Shown: positions 19,296 through 29,214 of the stretch, piece after piece | Layout: every line of letters starts with the position of its first letter | Position numbering within the stretch: the stretch's first letter is position 1 | Source: Paraburkholderia sp. | Lineage (GTDB): Bacteria; Pseudomonadota; Gammaproteobacteria; Burkholderiales; Burkholderiaceae | DNA: 64,000 nt | Assembly (NCBI RefSeq): GCF_004298475.1 | Contig: NZ_SCRP01000007.1 | Location: 62,001 to 126,000, forward strand | Direction: 5' to 3' | Notes under the pieces: model-generated | What the model saw: the letters and a program-made list of their open reading frames with translations, nothing else | The model's database searches: none | Told to the model about the DNA's origin: nothing | Program-made: the position numbers and the translations under genes

Positions 19296-19379
19296 GCGTA
19301 ATGAAAGCGCCCGGGCCCGGCCGCGATGGCCGTTGCACGGGCGATTGAAAAAAATTAATGACCGGATAGCGCCCGGGGT

Positions 19380-19405
19380 CTTGAAAACGCCGCAGTGGCA
19401 CTTAT
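19380..19405 (+). promoter_or_regulatory. Second sigma-32-type promoter, before dnaK
   Basis: A perfect CTTGAAA (19380-19386) with the same 13-nt spacing to ACTTAT (19400-19405), a weaker -10 match. It lies 105 nt before the dnaK start in the 214-nt grpE-dnaK gap and would let dnaK be induced apart from grpE. Confidence 0.55.
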
Positions 19406-19509
19406 TTGGGCAGCAGTTCCGGATTGAAGCGGATGGCCGGCGCAGCAGGCGAAAGCCGTCGCGCGAGCGGCGCTCCGCACAGCGACCAAACATTGGAGAT
19501 TAGATAAAC

Positions 19510-21456
19510 ATGGGCAAAATCATCGGTATCGACCTCGGCACCACCAACTCGTGCGTGGCGCTGATGGAAGGCAATCAGGTCAAGGTGATCGAGAACTCGG
19601 AAGGCGCCCGCACGACGCCGTCCATCATCGCCTACATGGACGACAACGAAGTGCTGGTCGGCGCGCCGGCCAAGCGCCAGTCGGTCACGAACCCGAAGAA
19701 CACGCTTTACGCAGTCAAGCGCCTGATCGGCCGCCGCTTCGAAGAAAAGGAAGTGCAGAAGGACATCGGCCTGATGCCCTACAAGATCGTCAAGCACGAC
19801 AACGGCGACGCGTGGGTCGAAGCGCACGGCTCGAAGCTCGCACCGTCGCAGGTTTCGGCCGAAGTGCTGCGCAAGATGAAGAAGACCGCTGAAGACTACC
19901 TCGGCGAGCCGGTCACCGAAGCCGTGATCACGGTTCCCGCGTACTTCAACGACAGCCAGCGCCAGGCAACCAAGGACGCGGGCCGCATCGCCGGTCTGGA
20001 AGTCAAGCGCATCATCAACGAGCCGACGGCAGCCGCACTCGCGTTCGGTCTGGACAAGGCCGAAAAGGGCGACCGCAAGATCGCCGTGTTCGACCTCGGC
20101 GGCGGCACGTTCGACATCTCGATCATCGAAATCGCGGACGTGGACGGCGAAATGCAGTTCGAAGTGCTCTCGACGAACGGCGACACGTTCCTCGGCGGCG
20201 AAGACTTCGACCAGCGCATCATCGATTACATCATCGGCGAGTTCAAGAAGGAGCAGGGCGTCGACCTCTCGAAGGACGTGCTCGCGCTGCAACGCCTGAA
20301 GGAAGCCGCTGAAAAGGCCAAGATCGAACTGTCGTCGGGCCAGCAGACCGAAATCAACCTGCCGTACATCACGGCGGACGCCTCGGGTCCGAAGCACCTG
20401 AACCTCAAGATCACGCGCGCCAAGCTCGAAGCGCTGGTCGAAGAGCTGATCACGCGCACCATCGAGCCGTGCCGCGTGGCGATCAAGGACGCGGGCGTGA
20501 AGGTCGGCGACATCGACGACGTCATTCTCGTCGGCGGCCAGACGCGCATGCCGAAGGTCCAGGAAACGGTGAAGGAGTTCTTCGGCAAGGAACCGCGCCG
20601 CGACGTGAACCCGGACGAAGCCGTGGCCGTCGGCGCCGCGATCCAGGGCCAGGTGCTCTCGGGCGACCGCAAGGACGTGCTGCTGCTCGACGTTACCCCG
20701 CTCTCGCTCGGCATCGAGACGCTCGGCGGCGTGATGACGAAGATGATCAACAAGAACACCACGATCCCGACGAAACACGCGCAGGTGTATTCGACGGCGG
20801 ACGACAACCAGTCGGCTGTGACGATCAAGGTGTTCCAGGGCGAACGCGAAATGGCAGCGGGCAACAAGCTGCTCGGCGAGTTCAACCTCGAAGGCATTCC
20901 GCCGTCGCCGCGCGGCGTGCCGCAGATCGAAGTGACCTTCGACATCGACGCGAACGGCATCCTGCACGTCGGCGCGAAGGACAAGGCGACCGGCAAGGAA
21001 AACAAGATCACCATCAAGGCGAACTCGGGCCTGTCGGAAGCCGAGATCGAGAAGATGGTGAAGGACGCCGAAGCGAACGCGGAAGAAGATCACCGTCTGC
21101 ATGAGCTGGCCGACGCGCGCAACCAGGGCGACGCGCTCGTTCACAGCACGAAGAAGGCCGTGGCCGAGTACGGCGACAAGATCGATGCGGGCGAGAAGGA
21201 AAAGATCGAAGCCGCGCTGAAGGACCTCGAAGACGCGCTGAAGAGCGCGTCGGCGGACAAGGCGGCGATCGACGCGAAGGTCGAGGCGCTGTCGGCAGCA
21301 TCGCAAAAGCTCGGCGAGAAGATGTACGCCGACATGCAGGCGCAGCAGGCGGGCGCAGCCGGTGCCGCGGGCGCGGCGGCGGGCGGTGCGCAGGAAAGCG
21401 CGCAGCAGGCCGACGACGTGGTCGACGCCGATTTCAAGGAAGTCAAGAAAGACTGA
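19510..21456 (+). CDS. dnaK: Chaperone DnaK (Hsp70)
   Basis: 648 residues with no sign of truncation. The ATPase domain begins [17 protein letters not shown] and contains [12 protein letters not shown] and the hinge segment [18 protein letters not shown]. The substrate domain and helical lid follow, ending in an Ala/Gly-rich tail and [14 protein letters not shown], the usual C-terminus. TTGGAG lies about 8 nt before the ATG. Codon use is the most biased in the window (very regular C/G third positions), as expected for high expression. It works with GrpE and DnaJ, coded on either side. Confidence 0.98.
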   Translation: MGKIIGIDLGTTNSCVALMEGNQVKVIENSEGARTTPSIIAYMDDNEVLVGAPAKRQSVTNPKNTLYAVKRLIGRRFEEKEVQKDIGLMPYKIVKHDNGDAWVEAHGSKLAPSQVSAEVLRKMKKTAEDYLGEPVTEAVITVPAYFNDSQRQATKDAGRIAGLEVKRIINEPTAAALAFGLDKAEKGDRKIAVFDLGGGTFDISIIEIADVDGEMQFEVLSTNGDTFLGGEDFDQRIIDYIIGEFKKEQGVDLSKDVLALQRLKEAAEKAKIELSSGQQTEINLPYITADASGPKHLNLKITRAKLEALVEELITRTIEPCRVAIKDAGVKVGDIDDVILVGGQTRMPKVQETVKEFFGKEPRRDVNPDEAVAVGAAIQGQVLSGDRKDVLLLDVTPLSLGIETLGGVMTKMINKNTTIPTKHAQVYSTADDNQSAVTIKVFQGEREMAAGNKLLGEFNLEGIPPSPRGVPQIEVTFDIDANGILHVGAKDKATGKENKITIKANSGLSEAEIEKMVKDAEANAEEDHRLHELADARNQGDALVHSTKKAVAEYGDKIDAGEKEKIEAALKDLEDALKSASADKAAIDAKVEALSAASQKLGEKMYADMQAQQAGAAGAAGAAAGGAQESAQQADDVVDADFKEVKKD

Positions 21457-21729
21457 CGCCAGAGGAACCCGTCCGCTGCAATCGCTTAAAGTAGCGGGCC
21501 GCAGCGGCGGGAACCGGCCGCATCGGTTACGATGCGCGCAGTATTTGCACACGCCTGGCGAGCCTCGACGGCTCTCCGGGCACATTTGTTTTTTGGAGCC
21601 TGCTCTCGACGGGGGCCGCCGGAAGTGCTGCAACACGGCGATCGAAGGGAGTGGCATACGGGTCACAGACTCCAGCATTCACGAGGAGCCGGTGCGCGCG
21701 ACCTGACGCGTGGCCGGCGTTGAACCGAT

Positions 21730-22863
21730 ATGGCGAAACGGGATTACTACGAGGTTCTGGGCGTTGCGAAGAACGCGAGCGACGACGAAATCAAGAAGGC
21801 GTATCGCAAGCTGGCGATGAAGTATCACCCGGACCGCAATCCGGACAGCAAGGATGCGGAAGAGCATTTCAAGGAGGTGAAGGAAGCCTATGAAATGCTC
21901 TCGGACTCGCAAAAGCGCGGCGCGTACGACCAGTACGGGCACGCGGGCGTCGATCCGAGCATGGGCGGTGCGGGTGCGCAGGGCTTCGGCGGTTTCGCGG
22001 ATGCATTCGGCGATATCTTCGGCGACATCTTCGGCCAGGCCGCAGGCGGCGCACGCGGCGCGCGCAGCGGCCCGCAGGTGTACCGCGGCGCGGACCTGCG
22101 CTACAGCATGGAGATCACGCTCGACCAGGCGGCGCACGGCTACGAAACGCAGATCCGCGTTCCGGGCTGGAGCGGCTGCGAGGTCTGTCACGGCTCGGGC
22201 GCGAAGCCCGGCACCAAGCCGGAAAGCTGCCCGACCTGCCACGGTTCGGGTTCGGTGCGCATGTCGCAGGGCTTCTTCAGCATCCAGCAGACCTGCCCGA
22301 AGTGCCACGGCACCGGCTCGTACATTCCCGAGCCCTGCACGAACTGCCACGGCGCGGGCAAGGTGAAGGAAACCAAGACGCTCGAAGTGAAGATTCCCGC
22401 GGGCATCGACGACGGCATGCGGATCCGCTCCGCCGGCAACGGCGAGCCGGGCATCAACGGCGGGCCGTCGGGCGATCTCTACGTCGAGATTCACATCAAG
22501 TCGCACCCGGTGTTCGAGCGCGACGGCGACGACCTGCACTGCCAGATGCCGATTCCGTTCACGACGGCGGCGCTCGGCGGCGAGATCGAAGTGCCCACGC
22601 TGGCGGGCCGCGCGAGCTTCACGGTGCCAGAGGGCACGCAGTCGGGCAAGACGTTCCGTCTGCGCGGCAAGGGCATCAAGGGGCTGCGTTCGAGCATCGC
22701 GGGCGATCTGTACGTGCACGTGCAGGTCGAAACGCCGGTCAAGCTCACCGACCAGCAGCGCGATCTGCTCCAGCAGTTCGAGAAGTCGCTGGTGGAAGGC
22801 GGCGCGCGTCACAGCCCGCAGAGCAAGAGCTGGTTCGACCGCGTGAAGAGCTTCTTCGACTGA
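21730..22863 (+). CDS. dnaJ: Co-chaperone DnaJ (Hsp40)
   Basis: 377 residues, normal. The J domain carries HPD ([18 protein letters not shown], residues ~33-50). A Gly/Phe-rich linker and four zinc-finger repeats follow ([32 protein letters not shown]), then the C-terminal substrate domain. It delivers unfolded clients to DnaK and stimulates its ATPase. The 273-nt gap after dnaK holds no gene and no clear promoter. Confidence 0.98.
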   Translation: MAKRDYYEVLGVAKNASDDEIKKAYRKLAMKYHPDRNPDSKDAEEHFKEVKEAYEMLSDSQKRGAYDQYGHAGVDPSMGGAGAQGFGGFADAFGDIFGDIFGQAAGGARGARSGPQVYRGADLRYSMEITLDQAAHGYETQIRVPGWSGCEVCHGSGAKPGTKPESCPTCHGSGSVRMSQGFFSIQQTCPKCHGTGSYIPEPCTNCHGAGKVKETKTLEVKIPAGIDDGMRIRSAGNGEPGINGGPSGDLYVEIHIKSHPVFERDGDDLHCQMPIPFTTAALGGEIEVPTLAGRASFTVPEGTQSGKTFRLRGKGIKGLRSSIAGDLYVHVQVETPVKLTDQQRDLLQQFEKSLVEGGARHSPQSKSWFDRVKSFFD

Positions 22864-22964
22864 GTTTCAATCGGGCAAGGCCCTGAACCGGCGGCGCGCA
22901 GCAGCGCCGCTGGCAAGGCCTCGCCAGGCTGTAGTTGGCCCGTAGGTAGGCAGCAGGTGCGTCT

Positions 22965-24911
22965 ATGGCAGTGAACGACGGCGGCGCGGTGTTCGCGCTG
23001 CTCGACGATGGCAATTCCGATGGCGACTCAAGCGCGGTGCGCCGCACGAGTCGCCTGTACACGGGGTTCGTGCGTGAGCGCGTGTGTGCCCGGGCGCAGG
23101 ATCTCGACGCGGTGTGCCGCGATGTCGACGACGATCTGCGCGCGGGGCTCCACGCGGTCGTGCTGGGCGATTACGCGTTCGGCCGCGCGCTGCAGTTTGC
23201 TGCACCCTCCGATTGCGACTCCCGCGAAACGCAGCACGGCGATGCCGTGCTGCGTTTTTTATTGTTCGAACGCTGCGAGCGCCTCGCGCGTGAAGATGTC
23301 GATGCCTGGCTCGCGGCGCGCGAAGGCGCCGACGCGCCCGCACCCGCAGGTATCGCAGGCGTTGTGTCCGGCGTCGATCGCGCACGGTTCGAAGCGGACA
23401 TCGAAGCCGTGCAGGCCGCACTGCGCGCGGGCGAGTCGTATCAGATCAACTACACATACCGGCTTCAGTTCGAGGCGTTCGGCGCGCCGCTCGCGCTCTA
23501 TCGGCGCTTGCGCGAGCGCCAGCGCGTGCCGTATGGCGCGCTGATCGCGCTGCCGGGCGACCGGTGGGTGCTGTCGTGTTCGCCGGAATTGTTCGTCGAG
23601 AAGCACGGCGACACGCTGCGCGCGAAACCGATGAAGGGCACCGCCGCACGCCCCGCCGATCCCGAAGCGGACCCCGCCGCCGATCATGCCGCTGCGCAGT
23701 TCCTCGCGAACGACCCGAAGAACCGCGCCGAAAACGTCATGATCGTCGATCTGCTGCGCAACGACCTCTCGCGCATTGCGCAGACGGGCTCGGTGCGCGT
23801 GCCGGCGCTCTTTTGCGTGGAGCCGTATGGGGCCGTGTGGCAGATGACGTCGACGGTCGAGGCGAACATGCGTGCGCACACGACGTTCGCCGACGTGATG
23901 CGCGCGCTCTTTCCGTGCGGATCGATCACGGGCGCGCCAAAGCACCGTACGATGGAACTCATCGACGCGCTGGAGCATGGTCCGCGCGGACTCTACACGG
24001 GGACGATCGGCTGGCTGGAGGCTGCGGGCCCTGCGGACGCCGCCGCGCGCGATGAGGGACGTGCCTCCGCAGCACAGACATGCGGCGACTTCTGCCTCTC
24101 GGTCGCGATCCGCACGCTGACGCTCGACGCGCCCGCTGCGCGAGGCGGCATGCGGCGCGGAGCAATGGGCGTCGGCGCGGGCATCGTGCTCGACAGCGTT
24201 GCCGCCGACGAATACGAGGAGACCCGTTTGAAAGCACGTTTTCTGACCGGGGCCGATCCCGGCATCGCGTTGTTCGAAACGATGTACGCGACGCGCGCCG
24301 AAGGCGTGCGCCACGTCGAGCGGCATCTCGCGCGGCTCACGGGCAGCGCCGCGTGGCTCGGTTTCCCCTGCGACGCCGACGCGTTGCGCACGCGTCTTGC
24401 GGCGACCTGTGCCGGTCTGCCCGAGGGTGTGCCGCATCGGATGCGCGTCGCACTCGGCAAGGACGGCGTGGCGCAACTGACCTTTGCGCCGCTCGTGCCG
24501 AATGTGCCGGTCGCCGGTCAGCCGGTCGGCGTGCTGCTCGCACCCGATCACGGCTTCGCGCCGGTCGAATCGGCAGACGCACTGTTGCTGCGCAAAACCA
24601 CGCGCCGAGCCGAATTCGACCGCGCCTGGCACGAAGCCGAAGCGCACGGCGCGTTCGACATGCTGTTCTTCAACGAGCGCGGCGAACTGACCGAAGGCGG
24701 GCGGTCCAACGTGTTCGTGAAGCTCGATGGGAAGTGGTGGACGCCGCCGCTGTCATCGGGTGTGCTGCCGGGCGTGATGCGCGGCGTGCTGCTCGACGAT
24801 GCGTCGCTCGCTGCGAAAGAGCGCGTGCTCACGCGCGAGGATGTCGTGAATGCCGAGGCGCTGATGCTCACCAACGCACTGCGCGGTGCCGTGCCGGCGC
24901 GGCTTGCCTGA
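22965..24911 (+). CDS. pabB: Fused aminodeoxychorismate synthase component I / aminodeoxychorismate lyase
   Basis: A 648-residue PabB-PabC fusion. Residues to about 420 are the chorismate-binding domain, with SCSPELFVEKHGDTLRAKPMKGT near 204 and GSITGAPK near 319. From about 428 a PLP fold-type IV (class IV aminotransferase) domain follows, with LTEGGRSNVFV near its end. Together they make 4-aminobenzoate for folate from chorismate, with ammonia from a glutaminase (PabA) coded elsewhere. Fusions of this kind are known in proteobacteria. It follows dnaJ by 101 nt. The link to the folate gene folK about 1.3 kb further on, on the other strand, is only positional. Confidence 0.92.
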   Translation: MAVNDGGAVFALLDDGNSDGDSSAVRRTSRLYTGFVRERVCARAQDLDAVCRDVDDDLRAGLHAVVLGDYAFGRALQFAAPSDCDSRETQHGDAVLRFLLFERCERLAREDVDAWLAAREGADAPAPAGIAGVVSGVDRARFEADIEAVQAALRAGESYQINYTYRLQFEAFGAPLALYRRLRERQRVPYGALIALPGDRWVLSCSPELFVEKHGDTLRAKPMKGTAARPADPEADPAADHAAAQFLANDPKNRAENVMIVDLLRNDLSRIAQTGSVRVPALFCVEPYGAVWQMTSTVEANMRAHTTFADVMRALFPCGSITGAPKHRTMELIDALEHGPRGLYTGTIGWLEAAGPADAAARDEGRASAAQTCGDFCLSVAIRTLTLDAPAARGGMRRGAMGVGAGIVLDSVAADEYEETRLKARFLTGADPGIALFETMYATRAEGVRHVERHLARLTGSAAWLGFPCDADALRTRLAATCAGLPEGVPHRMRVALGKDGVAQLTFAPLVPNVPVAGQPVGVLLAPDHGFAPVESADALLLRKTTRRAEFDRAWHEAEAHGAFDMLFFNERGELTEGGRSNVFVKLDGKWWTPPLSSGVLPGVMRGVLLDDASLAAKERVLTREDVVNAEALMLTNALRGAVPARLA

Positions 24912-24997
24912 TGGTTTGCTGATCGCTGTCCGATGATCCCGGGCGGCCGCTGCAACGGAAGACGGTGCGCGGTCAACGAAAACGCAAGAGAAACAAA

Positions 24998-25032
24998 AAG
25001 GGCGCGGCGCTTCATTCATGCGCCGCGCCCTT
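24998..25032. terminator. Intrinsic terminator for panB (and pabB)
   Basis: AAGGGCGCGGCGC (24998-25010) pairs perfectly with 25020-25032 around a 9-nt loop. Leftward transcripts end in UUUUU, so it mainly serves panB; a weaker T-rich flank follows on the + strand. Confidence 0.88.
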
Positions 25033-25044
25033 CTTCAAGGGTGC

Positions 25045-25863
25045 TTACTGAAACCCGTGCTCGGCGCCGGGGAACGAACCGTCCTTCACGGCCTTCACAT
25101 ACGCGGCGACGGCCGATTCGATATTCGGCTGCCCCTGCATGAAATCCTTCACGAAGCGCGGGCGCTTGCCGGGGAAAATGCCGAGCATGTCGTGCAGCAC
25201 GAGCACCTGGCCCGAGCAGCCCGCACCCGCGCCGATCCCGATCGTCGGCACGCGCAACTGGTTCGTGACCATCGCGCCGAGCGACGACGGCACCGCTTCC
25301 ATCAACACGATCTGCGCGCCCGCGTCCTGCAGCGCCTGCGCGTCGCGCAGCAGCTGCGCCGCGCCGCTCTCGGTCTTGCCCTGCACCTTGAAGCCGCCGA
25401 ACGCATGCACCGACTGCGGCGTGAGGCCGATGTGCGCGCACACGGGCACCGCGCGTTCGATCAGCATCTTCACCGTGGGCGCGAGCCATTCGCCGCCCTC
25501 GATCTTCACCATCTGCGCGCCCGCGCGCATGAGCTTCACCGAACTCGCGAACGCTTCTTCGGGCGTGCCGAACGTGCCGAACGGCAGATCGGCCATGATG
25601 AGCGCAGACGGCTGCGCGCGCGCGACGCACGCCGTGTGATACGCGATGTCGTCGAGCGAGACGGGCAGCGTCGTCGTGTGCCCCTGGAGCACATTGCCGA
25701 GCGAATCGCCGATCAGCAGCACGTCGACGCCCGCGCGGTCGCACAGCGACGAGAAGCTCGCGTCGTAGCAGGTCAGCATGGCGATCTTTTCGCCCGCATC
25801 GCGCATGGCCTGGAGTTTGGGCACGGTGACGGCGCTGCGGCTCGTTTCCTGCAGGTAAGTCAT
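25045..25863 (-). CDS. panB: Ketopantoate hydroxymethyltransferase
   Basis: 272 residues from the ATG at 25863; the frame runs 40 residues further, but that stretch is Arg/Cys-rich and unlike the family. It adds a hydroxymethyl group to 2-oxoisovalerate, the first committed step to pantothenate and CoA. Conserved segments are [36 protein letters not shown], the metal and substrate region MADLPFG, and [15 protein letters not shown]. It is the last gene of the leftward folK-dgk-panB group. Confidence 0.95.
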   Translation of the reverse strand: MTYLQETSRSAVTVPKLQAMRDAGEKIAMLTCYDASFSSLCDRAGVDVLLIGDSLGNVLQGHTTTLPVSLDDIAYHTACVARAQPSALIMADLPFGTFGTPEEAFASSVKLMRAGAQMVKIEGGEWLAPTVKMLIERAVPVCAHIGLTPQSVHAFGGFKVQGKTESGAAQLLRDAQALQDAGAQIVLMEAVPSSLGAMVTNQLRVPTIGIGAGAGCSGQVLVLHDMLGIFPGKRPRFVKDFMQGQPNIESAVAAYVKAVKDGSFPGAEHGFQ

Positions 25864-25909
25864 GGAGCAGTCCGTTGGAAAGCAAGACAGAAAGGGAAAG
25901 GGACGCAGT

Positions 25910-26134
25910 CTACAGCAGCGTGCCCTGGACGTTGGACTCCTTGCGGCCGCGCATGGTCTCGATGCGTTCGGCGATGAGCGCAAGGTCCGCGTCGGAGTCG
26001 AGCGGGTTCAGGTTTTCTGCGCCGACGGTCAGCACCGGCGCGTGGTCGTAATGATAGAAAAATTCGTTGTAGCTGTCGCAGAGGGCGCGCAAAAACGCGT
26101 CGGAAATCGGCCCTTCGATGGCGATGTGGGACAA
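25910..26134 (-). pseudogene. Deoxynucleoside kinase remnant with internal deletion
   Basis: An open frame of 74 residues begins SHIAIEGPI, the N-terminus of the deoxyadenosine/deoxycytidine kinase family just before its P-loop. It then jumps at 26104/26105 straight into the family's C-terminal part (SDAFLRALCDSYNEFFYHYD ... [18 protein letters not shown]). Relatives are about 200-230 residues, so roughly 130-150 residues are missing, in frame: the ATP-binding GxxxxGK[ST] loop, the catalytic E/DRS region and the Arg-rich lid. The only in-frame start is TTG. An ATG overlapping the folK stop (26179-26181) is in a different frame. The position, folK-dgk-panB, is the usual one for this gene. No kinase activity is expected. 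Confidence 0.75.
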
Positions 26135-26177
26135 CGGCGGACGCGCCGTGCGGGTGGTCGCGAAGAGCGAAGGGCGT

Positions 26178-26732
26178 TCATCGGCCGATGCCGTCCGGCG
26201 CCGGGTTGCCCTGCTCGCGGTCGATGGCGGGCACCGTGCCGAAGCACGTGCACGGCGGTTTCACCTTCTCGATGCGCTGGTCGGCCACTGCGGGCAGCAG
26301 CGCGCTGGCCGGACCGTGGCCGGGAATCACGAGATCGGGCTCGATCTCGACCGCCGGGACGAGCACGAACGCGCGCGCCGCCATACGCGGATGCGGCACG
26401 GTCAGGTCGGGCGTGTCGATCACGGCGTCGCCGAACAGCAGGATGTCGATGTCGAGCGTGCGCGGGGCGTTGCGAAAGGGACGCTCCCGGCCGAAGTGAT
26501 GCTCGATGCGCTGGCACAGCGCCAGCAGTTCCGGCGCGGCGAGGCTCGTGTCGAGCTTGACCACGCAGTTCAGGTAATCGTCGCCGACCGCGTCGATGGG
26601 GGCGGTGCGATAGATGCTCGACTTGGCGAGCACCGCGAGGGTGTGCTGCTGTGCGAGGCACACCACCGCGTCTTTGAGGGTCTGGCGCGCATCCCCCAGA
26701 TTCGCGCCGATTCCCAGCCAGGCAACCGTCAT
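26178..26732 (-). CDS. folK: 2-amino-4-hydroxy-6-hydroxymethyldihydropteridine pyrophosphokinase
   Basis: 184 residues. It transfers pyrophosphate from ATP to hydroxymethyldihydropterin in folate synthesis. The start VAWLGIGANLGDARQTL and the signature RNAPRTLDIDILLFG, which contains the Mg-binding Asp pair, are both clear, as is VPHPRMAARAFVL. The C-terminal tail (from about residue 160) is short and variable. It lies in the pcnB-folK-dgk-panB leftward run, 105 nt after pcnB. Confidence 0.95.
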   Translation of the reverse strand: MTVAWLGIGANLGDARQTLKDAVVCLAQQHTLAVLAKSSIYRTAPIDAVGDDYLNCVVKLDTSLAAPELLALCQRIEHHFGRERPFRNAPRTLDIDILLFGDAVIDTPDLTVPHPRMAARAFVLVPAVEIEPDLVIPGHGPASALLPAVADQRIEKVKPPCTCFGTVPAIDREQGNPAPDGIGR

Positions 26733-26799
26733 GGCTTCACTTCCTGCGACTGTCGTTTCCGGTTCGTCAAAATCGCGTCATGCGCGAGGGCTGCGCAGT

Positions 26800-26852
26800 T
26801 CTCGCCCGGTCCTCGCCCGTCCTTACTCAGTCCTTGCTCAATCCTCGTACTG
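26800..26852 (-). repeat. 10-11-bp tandem repeats over the pcnB stop
   Basis: Five imperfect units starting TCCTC or TCCTT: TCTCGCCCGG, TCCTCGCCCG, TCCTTACTCAG, TCCTTGCTCAA, TCCTCGTACTG. The pcnB stop (26838-26840) lies in the fourth. Confidence 0.8.
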
Positions 26853-28520
26853 ACCGTCATGGCCGGCACGCTCCGGCGCGCCGGTGCTTTCGCCGCCCGT
26901 GCCATCTGCGCCGCCTGCATCGCCAGCGTCATGTCCGGCTTCCCCGGCGGACCTGCGGTTCTTCGCACCGCCGCGGCGGCGGCGCTTGCGCGGCGCGCGT
27001 TCCTTGCCGCCCGCGGCGAGCAGCGTTTCGCGCGCGGCCGGGTCGCCGCTGATGAAATCCGTCCACCAGCCGCCGACCTCGGCGTCGAGTTCGCCCGACT
27101 CGCAGCGCAACAGCAGGAAATCATACCCCGCTCTGAAACGAGGGTGTTCCAGCAGCTTGATCGCGCTGCGGCCGCGCTTTTCGAGGCGCTGCTGCAGGCT
27201 CCAGATCTCGCGCATGTCCGACGAATAGCGGCGGTGGATCGCGAGCTTCTCCGTTTGCGCCTCGATCACGTCGTCCATCGCGTGATGGATCGCGGGCACG
27301 GGGAATTCGCCCTCGGCCGTGTATTGCTGCCAGCGCTGCTGGACGTCGTGCCAGAGCAGCGTCGCGAACAGGAAGCCCGGCGAGACCGGCTTGCCCGCGC
27401 GCACGCGCGCGTCGGTGCTCGACAGCGCAAGCGAGATGAAACGCTCGCCCTGCGGCTGCTCGAGGATCACGTCGAGCAGCGGCAGGAGGCCATGATGCAG
27501 ACCTTCCTTGCGCAGCCACTTGACGCAGTCGAGCGCGTAGCCCGACAGCAGCAGCTTGAGCATCTCGTCGAAGAGACGCGCGGCCGGGACGTTGTTGATG
27601 AGGTCGGCGAGTTCCTTGATCGGCTCGCGCGTGCGCTCCTCGATCTCGAAGTCGAGCTTCGCCGCGAAGCGCACCACGCGCATCATGCGCACCGGATCCT
27701 CGCGATAGCGCGTGGCCGGATCGCCGATCATCCGCAACAGATGGGCGCGCATGTCGGCCATCCCGTTGTGATAGTCGAGCACGGTCTGCGTGGCCGGGTC
27801 GTAGTACATCGCGTTGATCGTGAAGTCGCGGCGCGTGGCGTCTTCGTGCTGCTCGCCCCAGACGTTGTCGCGCAGCACGCGGCCGCTCGCGTCCACCGCA
27901 TGCGTGCGGCGGTCGAGTTCGTCGCGGTGCAGGCGCTTCGCGGGCGCGGCGCTCGCAGAGGGTGCAGAGGGCGCAGGCGGATCGACCAGCGCGCGGAACG
28001 TCGAGACTTCGATGATTTCCTGGCCGAACTGCACGTGCACGATCTGGAAGCGCCGGCCGATGATGCGCGCGCGGCGAAAGAGCTTCTGCACCTGGTCGGG
28101 CGTGGCGTCGGTGGCGACGTCGAAGTCCTTCGGCGCGACGCCGAGCAGCAGGTCGCGCACCGCGCCGCCCACGATGAACGCGCGAAAACCGGCTTGCTGG
28201 AGCCCCTCGGTCACGCGGACCGCGTTCTTCGAGATCAGTGCGGGGTCGATGCCGTGGATGTCGGCGGGAAGGACGACGGGCGCGATCGGCCCGGCGTTTC
28301 TGCCCGAACCCTTCGCGGCCGTGCGGGAGCGGGACTTCGTCGTGGCCTCGCCAGCAGCGGTAGTCGTGGCAGTCGTGGCACCAGCGGCCGGTTTGCGGCG
28401 GGTGCGGGGAGCGGTGTCGTCGTGCGACGGCGCGGACGCCGCGCCGGTCGATGCATCGTCTGCGGCCGTGGCGGACGTGCTGTCCTGGCCGAATAGCTTG
28501 CGGATGAGTTTTTTGATCAC
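26838..28520 (-). CDS. pcnB: Poly(A) polymerase I
   Basis: 560 residues. It adds 3' poly(A) tails that mark RNAs for decay. The nucleotidyltransferase core begins near residue 96, with GGAVRDLLLG at 118-127, DFD at 132-134 and RRDFTINAMYYD, separating it from the CCA-adding branch by the long C-terminus. An Ala/Thr/Arg-rich N-terminal extension (residues 12-80) and a basic C-terminal tail (RKRRRRGGAKNRR) flank the core; the tail probably binds RNA. The start overlaps the HAD phosphatase stop by 4 nt (ATGA), so the two are translationally coupled. Confidence 0.94.
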   Translation of the reverse strand: MIKKLIRKLFGQDSTSATAADDASTGAASAPSHDDTAPRTRRKPAAGATTATTTAAGEATTKSRSRTAAKGSGRNAGPIAPVVLPADIHGIDPALISKNAVRVTEGLQQAGFRAFIVGGAVRDLLLGVAPKDFDVATDATPDQVQKLFRRARIIGRRFQIVHVQFGQEIIEVSTFRALVDPPAPSAPSASAAPAKRLHRDELDRRTHAVDASGRVLRDNVWGEQHEDATRRDFTINAMYYDPATQTVLDYHNGMADMRAHLLRMIGDPATRYREDPVRMMRVVRFAAKLDFEIEERTREPIKELADLINNVPAARLFDEMLKLLLSGYALDCVKWLRKEGLHHGLLPLLDVILEQPQGERFISLALSSTDARVRAGKPVSPGFLFATLLWHDVQQRWQQYTAEGEFPVPAIHHAMDDVIEAQTEKLAIHRRYSSDMREIWSLQQRLEKRGRSAIKLLEHPRFRAGYDFLLLRCESGELDAEVGGWWTDFISGDPAARETLLAAGGKERAPRKRRRRGGAKNRRSAGEAGHDAGDAGGADGTGGESTGAPERAGHDGQYED

Positions 28521-29203
28521 GATGCCTGGAACAAATCGAGGATGCGCCAGCCAGCCGCCTGTGCATGTGCGCGCAGCGTGGCGTCGGGATTGGTCGCGAT
28601 CGGGTCGGTCACTTTTTCGAGCAGCGGGATGTCGTTATGCGAGTCGCTGTAGAAATAGCTGTGCTCGAAGTCCGACCACGTCTTGCCGAGCGACGCGAGC
28701 CACGCCTCGGTGCGCACGATCTTGCCTTCGCGGTAGCTCGGCGTGCCGGTCGGACGGCCCGTATAAGGCGAGTCCGGATGGCCGTCCACCGTTTCGGCCT
28801 CGCAGGCGATCAGCTTGTCGACGCCGAACACCCCGGCAATCGGGCCCGTGATGAATTCGTTGGTCGCCGTCACCATGCAGCAGAGGTCGCCCGCGTCCTT
28901 GTGCTGGCGCACGAGTTCGATGGCAGCCGGAACGATCGCCGGCTTGATGACTTCGTGCATGTACTGATCGTGCCATTCCTTGAGCTGGGCGCGCGAGTGC
29001 TTCGAGAGCGGCGTGAGCATGGCGATGAGATACGCGTGGATGTCGAGCACGCCGGCCTTGTAGTCGGCGAAGAAGCGGTCGTTCTGCTCGTTGAAGCGCT
29101 CGGCGTCGACAATGCCGAGCTTCACCATGAAGCGGCCCCATTCGTGGTCGCTGTCGGTTGGGATCAGCGTGTGATCGAGATCGAAAAGTGCAAGGTTAGC
29201 CAT
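28517..29203 (-). CDS. HAD-superfamily phosphatase, SerB-like subfamily IB
   Basis: 228 residues. The HAD motifs are complete: DLDHT with nucleophile Asp8 and Asp10, a Thr motif (MVTATNEF), a Lys in YREGKI, and YSDSHNDIPLLE with the metal Asp residues. This is the HAD-IB group that includes phosphoserine phosphatase and histidinol-phosphatase-like enzymes; the substrate cannot be told from the motifs. The gene sits between hda and pcnB, 11 nt after hda and overlapping pcnB by 4 nt, an order common in Burkholderia relatives. Confidence 0.88.
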   Translation of the reverse strand: MANLALFDLDHTLIPTDSDHEWGRFMVKLGIVDAERFNEQNDRFFADYKAGVLDIHAYLIAMLTPLSKHSRAQLKEWHDQYMHEVIKPAIVPAAIELVRQHKDAGDLCCMVTATNEFITGPIAGVFGVDKLIACEAETVDGHPDSPYTGRPTGTPSYREGKIVRTEAWLASLGKTWSDFEHSYFYSDSHNDIPLLEKVTDPIATNPDATLRAHAQAAGWRILDLFQAS

Positions 29204-29214
29204 GGGCGCTCATT

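Noticed and set aside
19402-21678. 758-codon frame opposite dnaK
   Set aside because: Caused by the strong C/G third-position bias of dnaK; product is low-complexity Arg/Leu/His and resembles nothing.
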